Assembly: GCF_022605725.1 (NCBI RefSeq)
Contig: NC_065546.1
Coordinates: 20,828,227 to 20,892,226, forward strand
From: Anthonomus grandis grandis
Taxonomy: Eukaryota; Arthropoda; Insecta; Coleoptera; Curculionidae
Length of the DNA stretch: 64,000 bases
Direction: 5' to 3'
Each line of letters begins with the position of its first letter. Position 1 is the stretch's first letter. Both the position numbers and the translations under genes were made by a program. Positions 1-11,220 of this stretch are shown here, piece by piece. The notes under the pieces were generated by a model that saw nothing but the letters and a program-made list of their open reading frames with translations, was not told where the DNA came from and did no database searches.

Positions 1-1955
1 CACTAAAGAACTAAAACAAAAGAGAAAAAAAGCAAAGGAGAGATAAAAATCAATGTATGAAATACGATAATCAAAATATGATTTTTTTAAATTGAATTTT
101 TACTGTTTTGTTTTCCTATCTACTTATCTTACTCTGAATAAATTTTCTTTTTTTCAGATTTTGCGGCCTGTCCATAACGTCTTTAACCAAAACAGTCTTT
201 ACCCCTATTAAAATTACAATAGGATTGTTTTAGTCTATTAAGGTCTGTTTTTAATAAAAGAAGCAATATCAAAGAACTTAATCATTCTATGCTATCTATT
301 ACATAATTTTAATAAGGTACAGATTCTAAAAATGACTGTTTTTACAATATTTAAGTAAAAGTCCAAACTCATATAAGCCTTATTAACCAAATTTCGGACT
401 AAGTAAAATTAAATACTACATAAAATTAAAAAAAAAATCATTGCCGACACAAAAACTATCCCTTCAGAGAGAAATGTAGTATTATAAACGAAATTGGTAC
501 GATTTGGAGAACCATTCCGTGTCACCTAAATACCTCTGATGGGAAATACTTAAATGTATCCAGAAAATCATGTATGACGATTTTCGCAATAGAGTCTCTC
601 ATGAAAAATTAAATATCAATAACTAGTTTAAATATTAAGAGCTTTAATATAACATTACAAAAGTTGTAAATACATAAAGAAATATATAACAAAAATGCAA
701 CAACTATCAAATATGCTATTGCGAATGTACCTTTAGCGGTCTACTCATCTAAATATTGTTCAATATCTTGTCATAATTAGACTAACAGAATGCCAATTAG
801 ACTTTAAAATAGCTTTTTTTTCTAAAATTTTTATAATTGTCAAAACTAAGGGTTGAGTTTAATGATATTAAAATCGAATATCAAAATTCCTAAATGCTAA
901 ATTAAGATTAGCATTTATTTTGTAGAGAAAAGACTTATTTTAAGAAAATACTTTCCTAATTAATATATTCTGTGTGTCAAGTTTATAATATCAGATATTA
1001 GAAGCGAATTTCATTCCATAATTTCAACAATACTGATATATATTGCACGAGATGATAAATCGATTCTTTAGGTATCTTTCTAAAAATTGGAATACTATAT
1101 AAGTCTAGGACGAAGTCAGAAAATCTGTCTGGACACACTACCTAATCTGATGGAAAGACATGTTTTTTGTAAGGCACTTTTAAACTCGAATGCCCAACTA
1201 CTATCACAAATATGCCAAGTTAATATAAAGAGTACAAAAACTAAACCAAGACTTATGGTTTTGGTTTCATTGTCAGAGCCACTACCAAAAACCACTGAAT
1301 CACTATTAAATCTATAGGAGGAGAGCCAGAATCTCCAATATAAATAGTATCCTGCACTTCAACCCTCGTGTACATCCTTCATTGGTAGCACCAGAGTGCA
1401 AGCAATATATATTGTTAGAACCTATCAGAATATGAGACTATATTATAAATATTTATTTACACTGTATATTTATTTACTACAATTTATTTTGATTTAAAAG
1501 TCGCGCCAATGTTCGGACTTGAACTTGCCTCCTAGCGGCGAGGAGTTTTTATATATTAGCTAGACCGATTATTCCGAATGATTCGCTAACCTTTCACTTC
1601 AACAAACAACAACAAAATCGTTTAATTGTCTAAAACAGAGAATACATTTTATGAAAAAAGAAGGAAACATGACAAAAAGGATAATTCATCGACTATAAAA
1701 AATCGCTATACATGCTCCTTACATTAAAGAAGGCATCATTACTTTATGAAAGAATTTAAAGCGATTACAAGAAATATAATGCTTAGTTTAAAAAAAAGTT
1801 TGCAATCAAAACATGAGAGGCGTAAGGGTAGCCTGGCGGCGGAAAAAGCGAAGAAAGAAAAAAAAAGATTATTATAATGTAATATGTTATGACGCTGAAG
1901 TCAGTATATCGTGTTATTAACATGTACAACTCTAGTAAGGCTGAGAACCTTGTTC
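1..1955. other. AT-rich DNA, no gene recognised
   Basis: Low-complexity AT-rich sequence without a protein match I can recognise. The 76-codon open frame at 1087-1317 has no domain features. A GC-richer patch at about 1500-1545 contains a tRNA B-box-like word on the minus strand, but no cloverleaf can be folded around it. Confidence 0.5.
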
Positions 1956-2160
1956 TTAAAGTAGCTTTAATCTGAGATACTTTAAGAACCCTCTCCTGCT
2001 ACGTGTTTTGATCAGTTCCGGCAGTTGGTTCCACAAGTGCGCAGCAATAAAAGAGAATAAGCGTTGAAATGATGCCGTGTGATACTGAGGGATTAAAAAT
2101 TTGTGATTAAATCTAGTTCTTAGAAATAGTCCATCTTTTCTCAAAGAGAGCGGCTTACAT
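1956..2160 (-). pseudogene. Non-LTR retrotransposon RT C-terminal tail
   Basis: The minus-strand frame encodes about 62 residues of the type found at the extreme C-terminus of jockey/CR1-like reverse transcriptases: a basic stretch, then the pattern H-x-x-S-F-x-R, then LWNQLPELIK, then a basic leucine-rich end. The polymerase core itself is absent, so this is a 5'-truncated or decayed copy, the usual outcome of incomplete target-primed reverse transcription. The assignment rests on family resemblance of the 'LWNxLP' tail. Similar tails occur at 33.3 kb and 48.0 kb in this window. Confidence 0.6.
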
Positions 2161-2227
2161 TAAATACTAATGAAATAAACTCTCACAGGTCTCAAATTTA
2201 TTAAATAAAAGCCAAAGGATTACACGT

Positions 2228-2253
2228 GTTTCGCCTATACCAGGCATCATTAG
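2228..2253 (-). ncRNA. Hammerhead-ribozyme-like core (decayed)
   Basis: Read on the minus strand, CTAATGA is followed by one extra T, a GCC/GGC stem with a 7-nt loop, and then GAAAC. This is the order of a hammerhead core (CUGANGA - stem II - GAAA) with the invariant G5 changed to A, so it would be inactive. Two other copies of the same layout, both with the same extra U after CUGANGA, are at 22165 and 39400. Low confidence on its own; the recurrence is what makes it worth recording. Confidence 0.25.
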
Positions 2254-2262
2254 ATACACTTG

Positions 2263-3185
2263 TGAATTCACTAATAAAAATAACGAAAAAAAGAAGCAGA
2301 GAACAATACTACATGATACAAGTCAAGGGTAGAAATTAAGTTAAAATTGATAAAATCAGACAGAGACTAGTTACTACATATTAAAAATATATCTTATAAT
2401 GTTTATATTTATAATTATAATAACTAACTACGGTTAATATAATAAAGAAATACTAGTAGGCTATATAAAGAAATACTAGTATTCTTAAAGAAATGCTATC
2501 TGGAACTTTACTGTATGTTTAGTGTATCCACTGATTTACTATCAGTCTTTAAAATTTAGGAAACTAAAAATATTATGATATGTGATGAGACACCGATTAG
2601 AAATGTAGAGTTGTTAAAAATAAAGTGCACCTTAGAAAACGTTTTTTAACGTTTTTATAAAAACTATATGAGGTAATGTAAAACTGCTTAGTAAACAAAA
2701 AAAAAAGAAAAATAAAGCGCTTGAATATTTCGAAGAGTTTCCAACTCTAGTCTAAATCTCTTTCAAGATTACACAATTATTCTCAAAGAAAACTTAGATT
2801 GATAACAGCGTAATTTATCTTCATCAATCAGATCTTTGAGCGGCATGTAATAAATAATATTGCAGTGACCCCTTAAATTTAGGAAGAGAATTAAGAACCA
2901 TCATTCTGGATTGTTTAGATGATTAATACTATAAATAATTATAGCTGCAATTCACATTTAGTAGTAGTCTTAAAAATCTAAAATATAGATAAGATTCTAA
3001 CTCGCATCGTTGGAGCTTCAGAATTATTTAAACGAACGTTTTTTGTATATGTACATAAAGTGTATGGGTTGGCAATTGTTCAAATTGATCCGAGAAAAAC
3101 AAAAAGTTAAATTAGAGTGAACCATGTCAGCTCATGATTGGAACCTAACCAATTCAACATTTGTTAGGCTCCAATAGTCCAGATG
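2263..3185. other. AT-rich DNA, nothing recognised
   Basis: No coding resemblance, RNA gene or repeat boundary that I can support. Confidence 0.5.
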
Positions 3186-3417
3186 GCTAGCAAGATCACC
3201 AGATCATACTTCACTATATTTTCTTGCAGATATCTTAAAGAAAAAGTCTTACTTAAACCACTCCAATAGAGATGACTACCAGTACACTGATCATACACTG
3301 ACTAGAAAGAGGTATAGTAAGTCAAAGTACAAAATAACAGAAAAAGTAATGCAAGCTATACGAAGGGTACAAATGTATCGGGATAATGGTAGTGAATATC
3401 TTAAAAATTTGTTATGA
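3186..3417 (+). pseudogene. Mariner-like transposase C-terminal remnant
   Basis: From about 3188 the plus strand reads a motif equivalent to W-x-A-R-S-P-D-x-T-x-L-x-F-L followed by a lysine-rich LKKKSY, which matches the third catalytic aspartate block of the mariner-like transposases elsewhere in this window (W-P-A-R-S-P-D-L-T-P-L-D-F-F). A second segment ending at the stop at 3415-3417 resembles their C-terminus (N-G-x-x-x-x-x-LL-stop). The two are joined by decayed sequence. No TIR is visible. Too short to appear as an open frame, but the motif is specific. Confidence 0.6.
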
Positions 3418-5328
3418 GTACAATATGTATAATGATTTTGGTATATTTATTATTTTGATTTATTAATGATTTGGTTTATAAAATTTTGATTAAATTAGTA
3501 TTTATTAAATATAATCTTAATTGAAGAAGCTTAATTTACAATAAATTATCACTTTTAATTTTGTTTTTAATTTTGAATATGTTTTTACATAGATAAGTAC
3601 ACCCGTTTTTGTGAGATAGATAAGACTAGGTATCAGCAGCGCACTAGTTTTTTTTTACTGATCGGTCATCATCCAAAATTGACTAGGTTATTAGATCACT
3701 TTTAGCTGTCTTTAGAATAACTTGTTAAATAAATGTCAACTTGTGATAAGTCGCTGAAAGAGAATTTTAATACTCATTGAATGGCGTAAAAAATATAGAG
3801 GATTCTATGAAAAACTGAAGAAAGTTGTGTTTAGTTCCGGTTAAACTGAAAATTAAAAAAAAAAATTATATGTAAATTAGGTAGAATCATAGTATATAAA
3901 AAAATTGAAAACTAAAAAAAATTGGTGTACGTTACATGATTGCTCCGGTATATGGATACCACCGATTAAGTCGAAATTATTGGTATCTTTATTAATATTT
4001 GACGGATTCGTGCAGTACTTATTAACATTTAAATCGAAAAAATGCATCCATTATCACAAAGCTGCTGGTCATACTTCTTATAAAAAGCAACAACACAAAA
4101 CGCAATGTATTAGGTATTTCGATCGTTTAGTTAATTTCTCATGCATTCCTCTTTATTGTTCTTTACTGTGTTTTGGTGTTTTTAGTGCCTCTTTATTGTA
4201 AGCTTTGTTTATACAGCAACTCTTAATTGCCCCCCCCCCTCTTATCTCTTAAAGGTGTTTATAAAAAAAATTACAATTTGGCACACATCATTAGCAACCT
4301 AAATACTACTTTATGGTCCCTAGCTTATTTTGCAAAACTTCAAAATGGCGACGGGATACCTAGTGACAAGGAAAGGTGAAAAAAAAAATTGTGAATGGGA
4401 CACCAGGAAGTGTTGTAAAGGAACTGAGATATAAATAGTAAAAAGTTTTAATCGAATATAGACATTGGCAACATTGCATTTGTAGAAATAATCATGATAA
4501 ACTTTTTTTGTGAAAATGACAAATGCAAATGTAAACAGCAAAAACATAGATTCGTTTTTTAACATGCCCAATATGTTTAATATTTTGGTTCAGATTCTTA
4601 AGCCTTGAAACGATGAAAATCTCAGTAATAAACAATTCTATGCATATGAAATATGTTTTACTTCATATTCATTCAAGCCTAATTCTAACAGGGGCCTTAA
4701 AGCTGATGCCATAGCCTTGGTTAATCTTCCAGGCTTAATACAAGTTGGAATAGTCTTTATAACAAGTGACCCCACCAGAGATGTAAGCTTAAGCTTAATT
4801 TAATGTTTAATTTACTATTTTTATTAAATTCAATTAAATTTTATTTTAACTATATTTTTAATAATAGTTTTAATTTAATTATAAATTCCTTGGGTTAAAC
4901 AGAGCTTTTTAATTAATCATTAAGCTTTATCAGAGTAAAAAATATTATTCCTAACTTAGTAATGTGTCTCTCAGACTGACACCACTGTTGTGTGGCCAAA
5001 TATTTTATATGATATAGGATTTGAAATCAATAAAATATATTTTCCTTATTTTTTTGAGTCCAAGATGTATAGGACATTTCATTTAAAAATGTCTTTTTTC
5101 AGATCACGATTATAAATAACTGACCACTTGCGATCACATTGAGCAACAGTTGGGAACAGAATATGCTGATGAATTAAAAGTTAAAAACTACACCTAGGTC
5201 TTTAGTAACATCATAGCCGATCGTAAGATGTGCACAAGGGCAAGGGGGGTGTTTTGTTTACACATATTTATCGACTCTCTGTTGTCAAGTTTAGACGCAT
5301 TTTCAACACATAAAATAATAAAATAATA
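3418..5328. other. AT-rich DNA, no supported gene
   Basis: Contains a 98-codon open frame (3905-4201, plus) and an 83-codon frame (4320-4571, minus). Both are rich in F/L/K/I as expected of AT-rich noise and show no domain. A run of nine C residues lies near 4230. Confidence 0.45.
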
Positions 5329-6562
5329 AACTTTCTAATCTAAAATTACTTCACCCCCTTTCACCCTCTGCCCCCCAGGGTCATCCCCTTAAAAATTTTA
5401 AATGGCAAGGGGTATCGAGTAATAGCTTGTTTAAAAGCTCTTTCGAACTCTTTTATTTTGACGTTTGATTTTTTTAAATCGGTCAATTCGTTTTCGAGAA
5501 AATTAGAAAAATCTCTGTTTATCTTAATTTGTTCAGAGAGACAAAAACATAAAAATATCAGTTTTTATTTTAATAAGTGTTCAAAATGTTGCCCGTTTTT
5601 GGTCAAACAATGATATAGGCGATGTTCAAATTCCTGACGGACATTTTCAAAAACATGTTGTGGGATATCATAGCAGCTGTCGATGATGCGTTGACGAAGT
5701 TTATCCAAACTTTCAGGTTGGCGAGTAAACAGAATAAATTTCAAACGATCCCATAGAAAAAAGTCTAATGGCGTTATATCAGAAGATCTAGTAGGCCATT
5801 CAATAGGCCCACTTCGACATGTCCATTTATCTGGAAACTAGTCGTCTAGCCATTGCCAAACGGAAAGAACATAGTGAGGAGTAGCGCCGTCTTGCTGGAA
5901 ATATATTTCAGTCTCATCAAGTATAGGGTTTCCATCATCATCGATTTGGCCCAAACACTTTATTTCCTAAAATGCCTGCTCATACATAAATTTTTTGAGG
6001 GTACTGAGTATGCCCTTCTACAAATGCATGAGGATTTTCATTGCTCCAATATTTATAGTTCTGCTTATTAACAAATTCATTTAGATAAAATATGCATTCA
6101 TCGCTGAAGCAGATATTCTTTACATGAATAGTATTATCATTAATCGCTTCAGTCATTTTTTCACAAAACTCAACTCGCCTATCGAAATCGTCTTCGGTTA
6201 ACTCTTGCAATATTTTCATTTTGAATGGATGAAATTTATGAAGTTTGGTAACTGTGTGAACAGAGCCTAATGAAATACTAGTGGCAGCAACAATTTTGCG
6301 TAATGAAGTATTAGGATTTATTCCAACATTCTTCGAAAAAAGACTTCGAAAGACCTTTTAAACAAGCTATTACTCGATACCCCTTGCCATTTAAAATTTT
6401 TAAGGGAATAACCCTGAGGGGCAGAGGGTGAAAGGGGGTGAAGTAATTTTAGGTTAGAAAGTTGTCCCCCTTGACAAACCTTTTGACGTATTTCGGCGTT
6501 TTTTTTTTTAAACAGTGGTTTTCGATAAATCCGTGGTGGGAAGTTTTCAAATGAACACCCTG
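5329..6562 (-). mobile_element. Mariner-like family A, copy 1 (internally deleted)
   Basis: Both flanks carry the family A TIR in opposite orientation, including the words TAGGTTAGAAAG, CCCCTTTCACCCTCTGCC and the inner word AATAAGTGTTCAAAATG. The right end is complete and ends in CACCCTG followed by TA at 6563-6564. The left end fades out around 5265-5330, so the outer part of that TIR is lost or diverged. A deletion joins the middle of the right TIR (about 6340) to the transposase helix-turn-helix region. Related copies are at 23.8-25.6 and 40.2-42.2 kb. Confidence 0.85.
5565..6328 (-). pseudogene. Mariner-like transposase, family A copy 1
   Basis: The minus strand encodes the second DNA-binding helix region (NPNTSLRKIVAA-like), the linker ILQELTEDDFDRRVEFC, the first catalytic aspartate in FSDEC, then NVWAGILG-like sequence. 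An in-frame deletion near 5950 removes about 45 codons, after which the second block (FQQDGA) and a degraded third block appear. The gene ends at the TTA (stop) at 5565-5567 with the family ending HFEHLLK. A stop interrupts the segment after the second aspartate (near 5838). The N-terminal part is missing. Known role of the family: cut-and-paste transposition at TA. This copy cannot encode an active enzyme. Confidence 0.85.
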
Positions 6563-6755
6563 TATGTTATTCTAAGCACAAAAATAATATCTTCAAAGCG
6601 AAAAAAAATATTACCATTCTTATTTCTAAAAAAAATTAAATGGCAACACCGCACACAAAAGCTGATGCAGAGCTGAGTTTGCAAAATGTCATCTTTACAA
6701 ACGGCTTTGTGTTTACATTCGGTTTTGTGAAGTTCTGTGTTTTTGTGAACTCTTA

Positions 6756-6900
6756 AGGCGGGACTCCACCAAACTGGCCGGCTTTTGCCGAAGGAAAATT
6801 AAAAATAAACATCCTTTCGAGGCCGCTAGCATCGGCCGCCGGCAATATTTTGGTAGCGGGCAAATGTCGGTAAATATCAAAGGGATTTAAGCCGGCCACG
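6756..6900 (+). repeat. Harbinger left terminal region
   Basis: GC-rich terminal segment starting with the 18-nt TIR and containing several short self-complementary GGCCGG/CCGGCC-type words up to about 6905. It stands out sharply against the AT-rich flank. A matching but diverged GC-rich terminal segment is at 50885-50999. Confidence 0.7.
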
Positions 6901-7012
6901 CGGGCAGCTCTGTCTGACCAGGGCGCGCACATGTGTTTTTATTCAGTTTTGAATATTTGGTCGAACGGTACGTTATTTACAAGTACATTTGTGTTTTGTC
7001 TAGGACTTTAAA

Positions 7013-7419
7013 ATGGATACGGATACGGAAAATACTCAAGATGATACTCATATTATTTCCACCGAATGGAGTGACAAAAAAAGTCCTATTATTGATATAA
7101 TTATTTCGAAATGAAAGCAATTTGTGGAACCCTAGAGAAAATACTTATAAAAATAAAAATAAAAGATCAGATTCATTACTAAACATTTCAAAAGTATTAC
7201 GTGTTGAAAAAGCTGAGGTAGAAAGAAAAATTAAAAATATAACGAGCCACTTTTATCGAGAAAAAAGAAAGATGGAATAAAAAAATCAGGTTCAGGAGCT
7301 GTTGAGAATTATAAAACCAAATGGTTTGCCTATCCGTATTTGGAGTTTTTGAAGGACAAGAATACTTAACACATATTACACGAATGATGATGAATAAAAC
7401 GAATGAAATTAATACACAG
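7013..7419 (+). pseudogene. MADF-domain protein of Harbinger, exon 1
   Basis: The frame opens at ATG 7013 and runs 33 codons to a TGA at 7112-7114. The MADF domain then continues in another frame, with the typical W-N, NKNKRSDSL, VEKAEVERKIKNI, SHFYREKRKM and NYKTKWFAYPYLEFLKD words, interrupted by a further shift near 7280. The exon ends in ACAG before GTAAGT at 7420. MADF proteins bind DNA and, in Harbinger elements, are thought to help the transposase recognise the ends. Exon 2 is at 8479-9179, and the intervening intron contains the second transposase exon on the opposite strand. At least two frame breaks make this copy a pseudogene unless the breaks are sequencing errors. Confidence 0.7.
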
Positions 7420-7548
7420 GTAAGTTTAACGAATCTTTTATTGATTTTTTAATGCGGAATACAAAAGATAATTATGCCAACATAAGTACAGGGTAGTCCT
7501 ATAAGAGGGGACCTTGACTTTATCTGATATTAAGATATAAAAAAAAAG

Positions 7549-8374
7549 CTATGCGTATCTATCTTGCCAATCCACTTTACCCTCGTTAACGAAATATTCA
7601 CAAAATTCATCTCTTATTTTTTGTGGTATATTTGCAGATTTTCGGGGAGTTCTAGTAAGCGGCAACAATGTGTCATTGGTTAAACTGTCCATTCTCCACG
7701 ATCCTGGTAGAATTGTCCCTGTTTCTGTATCTTCTATGTCGTATATGTGCCTGGTGGGTTATAACGAGATCGAGTCTCTGTGTTGCGTCTCATAAAATTA
7801 TGTAAATACAAGCATGCCAATGTTACTTCAGTAGCAGTGGTTTCTTGAAGTAACATTGGTTTTCTAAATACTCTAAAAACTGAATCCAAAACCCCATATA
7901 CATTTTCTGACATTCTTCTTCCTCTACTTATTCTGTAATTACATATTCCTTCTTTGGAACCATCTTTATGTGTGCCAGGATATGGTTTAATTATATTTTG
8001 GGCCAATGGAAAAGCATCATCTGCAAGTATTACGTAAGGAACAGGTTGTACTCGTCCAGGTAGAGCGCGAGGATCAGGTAAATTTAGCTCGTTGCTTTCT
8101 AATTTTTGTTTAAAACTACAATTATTGAAAACTCCCCCGTCAGATATCCTACCTTGGCTTCCGACATTAGCATATATTATGTTATAATTGGCATCGACAA
8201 TTGATAACAAAACAATACTAAAAAAATATTTGTAGTTTAAAAATCTGTTCCGCTATGTATTGGTGACTGAAGTGCGACGTGCTTGCCATCCATCGCTCCT
8301 ATGCAATTAGGAACATTCCATTTTATAAAAAATTGATCAGCAACTTTCTGCCAAGCTTCTTTTGTTACTGGTAC
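7549..8374 (-). pseudogene. Harbinger transposase, DDE catalytic exon
   Basis: Minus strand, starting after the acceptor TTTTGCAG at 8375. It encodes the first catalytic block (NCIGAMDGKHV), then, after a one-base loss in a T run near 8230, FSIVLLSIVDANY and G-R-I-S-D-G-G-V-F, the second block A-D-D-A-F-P-L, and the NYRxSRGRRMxENVxGxL block typical of DDE_Tnp_4. A further frame shift near 7740 leads to the C-terminal tail ending at the TAG at 7549-7551. All three family blocks are recognisable, but two frame breaks here plus the stop in exon 1 disable the gene. The function would be Harbinger cut-and-paste transposition with TTA-like targets. Confidence 0.85.
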
Positions 8375-8478
8375 CTGCAAAAGAAAACTTATATTAATAA
8401 TAAATAAAACATAATCAAGAATTAACTCAATTTAATTTGGGGTTTTAAAGTAAAAAAAAATAATGATTTTTGTTCCAG

Positions 8479-9179
8479 AATCAATGTGAAGAAAGTTTGG
8501 ATGAAGAGTCTTTAACTAGCAATATAAATCTGGTAAGAGATGGCACTAAAACTGAAGAACAAATTATTACTCAAGAAGAAATTTCGAATAATAATCCAAA
8601 TCAAGAAGTAGAGCAAACATTAAAAAAGAAAACCAATATACCAAAAAAAAATGTACAAAGAGAAAGCAAGAAGAATCAGAGGATATGAATGAAGAAACTT
8701 TTAAAATATTTAAAGATACATACGAAAGCCGACAGAACTTTGATGAGTATTCACTGCTAGGCAAAGAAGTCGAATTAAAAATTCGTAAGTTACCTACTCA
8801 TTATGCGCGATGTCTGGTTGTACATAAAATTCAAACTACACTTTATGAAGCAAGCCTTGGTATGTATAATAATCCACTAACCCCACAGTACCCAACCGCC
8901 CCCGTCCAACAGCAGCTATTAGGTTCTGGACAAGCAGTAACATGGATTCCACTAGGACCTTCTTCAAATCAGTCTGACTCGAGCTTCACGTCAGACGGCC
9001 TGGCTCAGTACTCTACGGCCTTCACCTACCAGCAGCCATCAGGTTATAGACAAACAGCAACATGGATTTCATCAGGGCCTTCTTCAAGTCAATCTAACTG
9101 TAACTTAACGTCCTACGACCAGGGTCAGAAATCATCAGAACATCCTGAAGATACATTATCCCATTTATTGCCACTCTAA
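8479..9179 (+). pseudogene. MADF/BESS protein of Harbinger, exon 2
   Basis: The acceptor TGTTCCAG ends at 8478. The exon first encodes an acidic and then lysine-rich linker. A one-base shift near 8685 leads to a BESS-like motif (FDEYSLLGKEVELKIRKL, then A-R-x-L-V-V-H-K-I-Q-x-x-L-Y-E-A) at about 8740-8860, which in MADF-BESS proteins mediates protein-protein contact. The C-terminus contains two copies of a P/S/Q-rich repeat of about 40 residues (TWIPLGPSS... and TWISSGPSS...), an internal duplication. It stops at 9177-9179. The whole exon lies inside the intron of the oppositely oriented transposase. Confidence 0.65.
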
Positions 9180-9345
9180 GCGTATACCTACATCTTAGAA
9201 ATATTTAAGGTTTATTTTCTTTTTGATTTTTTGCATTTTGATGTTTTTAGTTAAATGATTTGTTTTATGTGTTAAATAAAATGATATAATAGGTATTTAT
9301 TTTTCTACAAGCCTTTAATAAAAAAAATAAAAAAAACATACTTAC

Positions 9346-9660
9346 TTTTATTTGTTCCTTGAGAGCTTCTTTTATTGCCTGGCACACCTCAGGTACAATA
9401 ACTCTAATTAACTGCTTTGATATTTTAAAAGTGTAGCTTAGGCTAACATATGAATCGCCTGTGCCTAGGAATCGCAATGTTACTGCCAATCGATCCTCAA
9501 CTGGTATAGCATTTCTGTAATTTGTGTTGCGTTAAGCGATTTTTAATCCAATTAAGCAAATTAGTTCCTCAAAATCTGTTGCACTCATTTTAACAACATT
9601 TTGAAAAGAGCTTCTGATAGTATGGCCAGGCACTAAACCAAAATCATCACTTCTTAAATC
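9346..9660 (-). pseudogene. Harbinger transposase, 5' exon
   Basis: Minus strand. The segment carries SATDFEELI, then a helix-turn-helix-like region R-L-A-V-T-L-R-F-L-G-T-G-D-S-Y and IIxxVCQAIKEALKEQ-like sequence, the standard N-terminal part of HARBI1-type transposases. One in-frame TAA lies just upstream of RNTNYRNAI. The exon ends at 9346 before GTAAGT, in phase 0 with the next exon at 8374. The true start is lost in or beyond the N gap. Confidence 0.75.
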
Positions 9661-9676
9661 ACTTAAAAGTTTATTT

Positions 9677-9776
9677 NNNNNNNNNNNNNNNNNNNNNNNN
9701 NNNNNNNNNNNNNNNNNNNNNNNNNNNNNNNNNNNNNNNNNNNNNNNNNNNNNNNNNNNNNNNNNNNNNNNNNNNN
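9677..9776. other. Assembly gap, exactly 100 N
   Basis: A run of exactly 100 N. This is the common placeholder for a gap of unknown size, so the Harbinger element on the left and the non-LTR element on the right may not be truly adjacent. Open frames extending through it are artefacts. Confidence 0.98.
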
Positions 9777-11155
9777 AGTATTTCTAACCCGTTTTGCAAA
9801 AGGCATGGATATAATCCATCCATGCCCGGAGATTTGAAGGGAGGGAATGTCTTGATTGCCCATTTCACCCTCTCGTAGGTAATTATTCTTCTAGCAGTCT
9901 CGAACTCTAAGCGAATTGGAGCCCGAGAACAGCTAGGAGGATCGCGAGTTGAGTTGGAGTCTGGGAAGTGAGTGCGCAGCATGACCTCCAGTGACTCCCG
10001 CTCATTGGTAGTAAAGCCGCCATCTGGAAGTGACAGCGACCCCAATTTAGTTCCAGGTTCCTTGGACAGTACTTTGCACAGTCGTGCTGCGGATGGTGTG
10101 TTTTCAACATCATCGCAGAACCGCCTCCAGCACTGTCTTTTGGAGTCCCTGAGTGTCTTTTTGTATTGCCTTTGAGCTGCGTGGAACGCATCCCAGTCAC
10201 TGGCAAGCTTAGTGCGCTCAGCCCTGCGAAGGAGCCGACGCGTATTGTCACGGTGCTTCTCCGTGTTCTTGTTCCACCAGGCATTCTTGGCATTGGCGGG
10301 TCTCCGTCTGAGGGGACAGCTGCCCTCGAATGCCGCGACTATCGCACGAGTCAGGTTGACAGTCCCGATCTCTGTGTCGGCCGGAAGTGTGTACCTTGCC
10401 GGCATGTCCGTAAGACCACCGACTAGTTCCTCTCGAAAGTGGTCCCAGTCAGTGCACCTTGGGTTTCTGTAGGCTGGGGTATCGTATCGAGCCTGCTTCT
10501 TTATTTCAAAAAGAATGTGCCTGTGGTCCGACATTGTGACCTCAAGGGACACTCTCCATGAGCTGAGAAGGTTCACAGTACTAGGTGAACAGATAGTAAG
10601 GTCAATAATTGATTGACCCCTATTGCAGTAGAAAGTTGGGACACTGCCTCGGTTGAGTAGTTCTAGGCCATTTGAGCACAGGAAGTCAACCAGGGAGCGG
10701 CCCCTTGGGTTCTCATCTCCGCATCCCCAAAGGCCGTGATGTGAATTCGAATCGCAGCCCATGAGAAGCGGGAGACCCAAGTCTTCACAGTATTTGACCA
10801 CCGCAGTGACGGCCGGGGGGGGTGATTCAATTTCGATGGGAAAGTAGGCAGAACAGACTACCAGATCCTTCCCCGTGTCCATTGACAGTTTGACGGCTAC
10901 TAGGTCCCTTGTACAGAGACCTGAGAGGAGAAAGCACCGCACATTCCTAGTAAGGATGATTGCGCGGGGATTCTCACAAGGTACAAGTTTATGTATTGTG
11001 CCGCCAGTTAAACCCAGGCCTTTAACAGAGCCCTGGTAAGTTCAGGGCTCCTGTAACAAGGCGACGTCGATATGGAGCTCAGTGAGCCTTATGCACAGAA
11101 CAGCGGTGGACGCTCTTCCATGCTGTAGATTCGCCTGCAGAAATCTTAAAGGCAT
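9777..11155 (-). pseudogene. Non-LTR ORF2: endonuclease and start of RT
   Basis: The minus-strand frame begins at ATG 11153-11155 with F-L-Q-A-N-L-Q-H-G (catalytic Asn block), followed by D-V-A-L-L-Q-E-P (catalytic Glu). A TGA at 11042-11044 falls where the family usually has Trp. Downstream come the C-D-S-N-S-H-H block, the I-D-L-T-I block and S-D-H-R-H, the normal order of an endonuclease/exonuclease/phosphatase domain that nicks target DNA. An arginine-rich linker follows, then the beginning of RT (K-S-P-G-M-D-G) just before the gap. It belongs to the I/R1/jockey-like group with RNase H, judging by the plus-strand partner. Confidence 0.85.
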
Positions 11156-11220
11156 GCTGTATGGTATGGGGATAGGTGACTGCCAGTACGCTTAGTCCTT
11201 GGAGCTGGAAGGGCCATCGT

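Larger units (their letters stand above)
6756..9676. mobile_element. PIF/Harbinger DNA transposon, right side cut by gap
   Basis: The left end at 6756 begins AGGCGGGACTCCACCAAA and is preceded by TTA, the target-site trinucleotide usual for this superfamily. The same terminal word, inverted and followed by TTA, occurs at 50999 as the end of a second copy, which supports the boundary. Inside lie two genes typical of Harbinger elements: a DDE transposase on the minus strand and a MADF/BESS DNA-binding protein on the plus strand. The right terminus is not seen because a 100-N gap starts at 9677. Confidence 0.85.

Noticed and set aside
1495..1600. tRNA-like or tRNA-derived SINE (B-box-like word on the minus strand)
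   Set aside because: The word resembles a B box, but the T-arm stem does not pair and no acceptor, D or anticodon arms can be folded.
3905..4201. 98-codon plus-strand open frame
   Set aside because: No domain, no homologous-looking motif and composition expected from AT-rich DNA.
4320..4571. 83-codon minus-strand frame rich in F/V/T
   Set aside because: Looks membrane-like only because of T-rich codons; no start context or family resemblance.
9671..9863. Open frames running through the N stretch
   Set aside because: Translation of N is meaningless; only the parts outside the gap were used.
9907..10472. Overlapping frames on both strands in 9.9-10.5 kb
   Set aside because: Shadows of the endonuclease/RT frame, which alone shows catalytic motifs.
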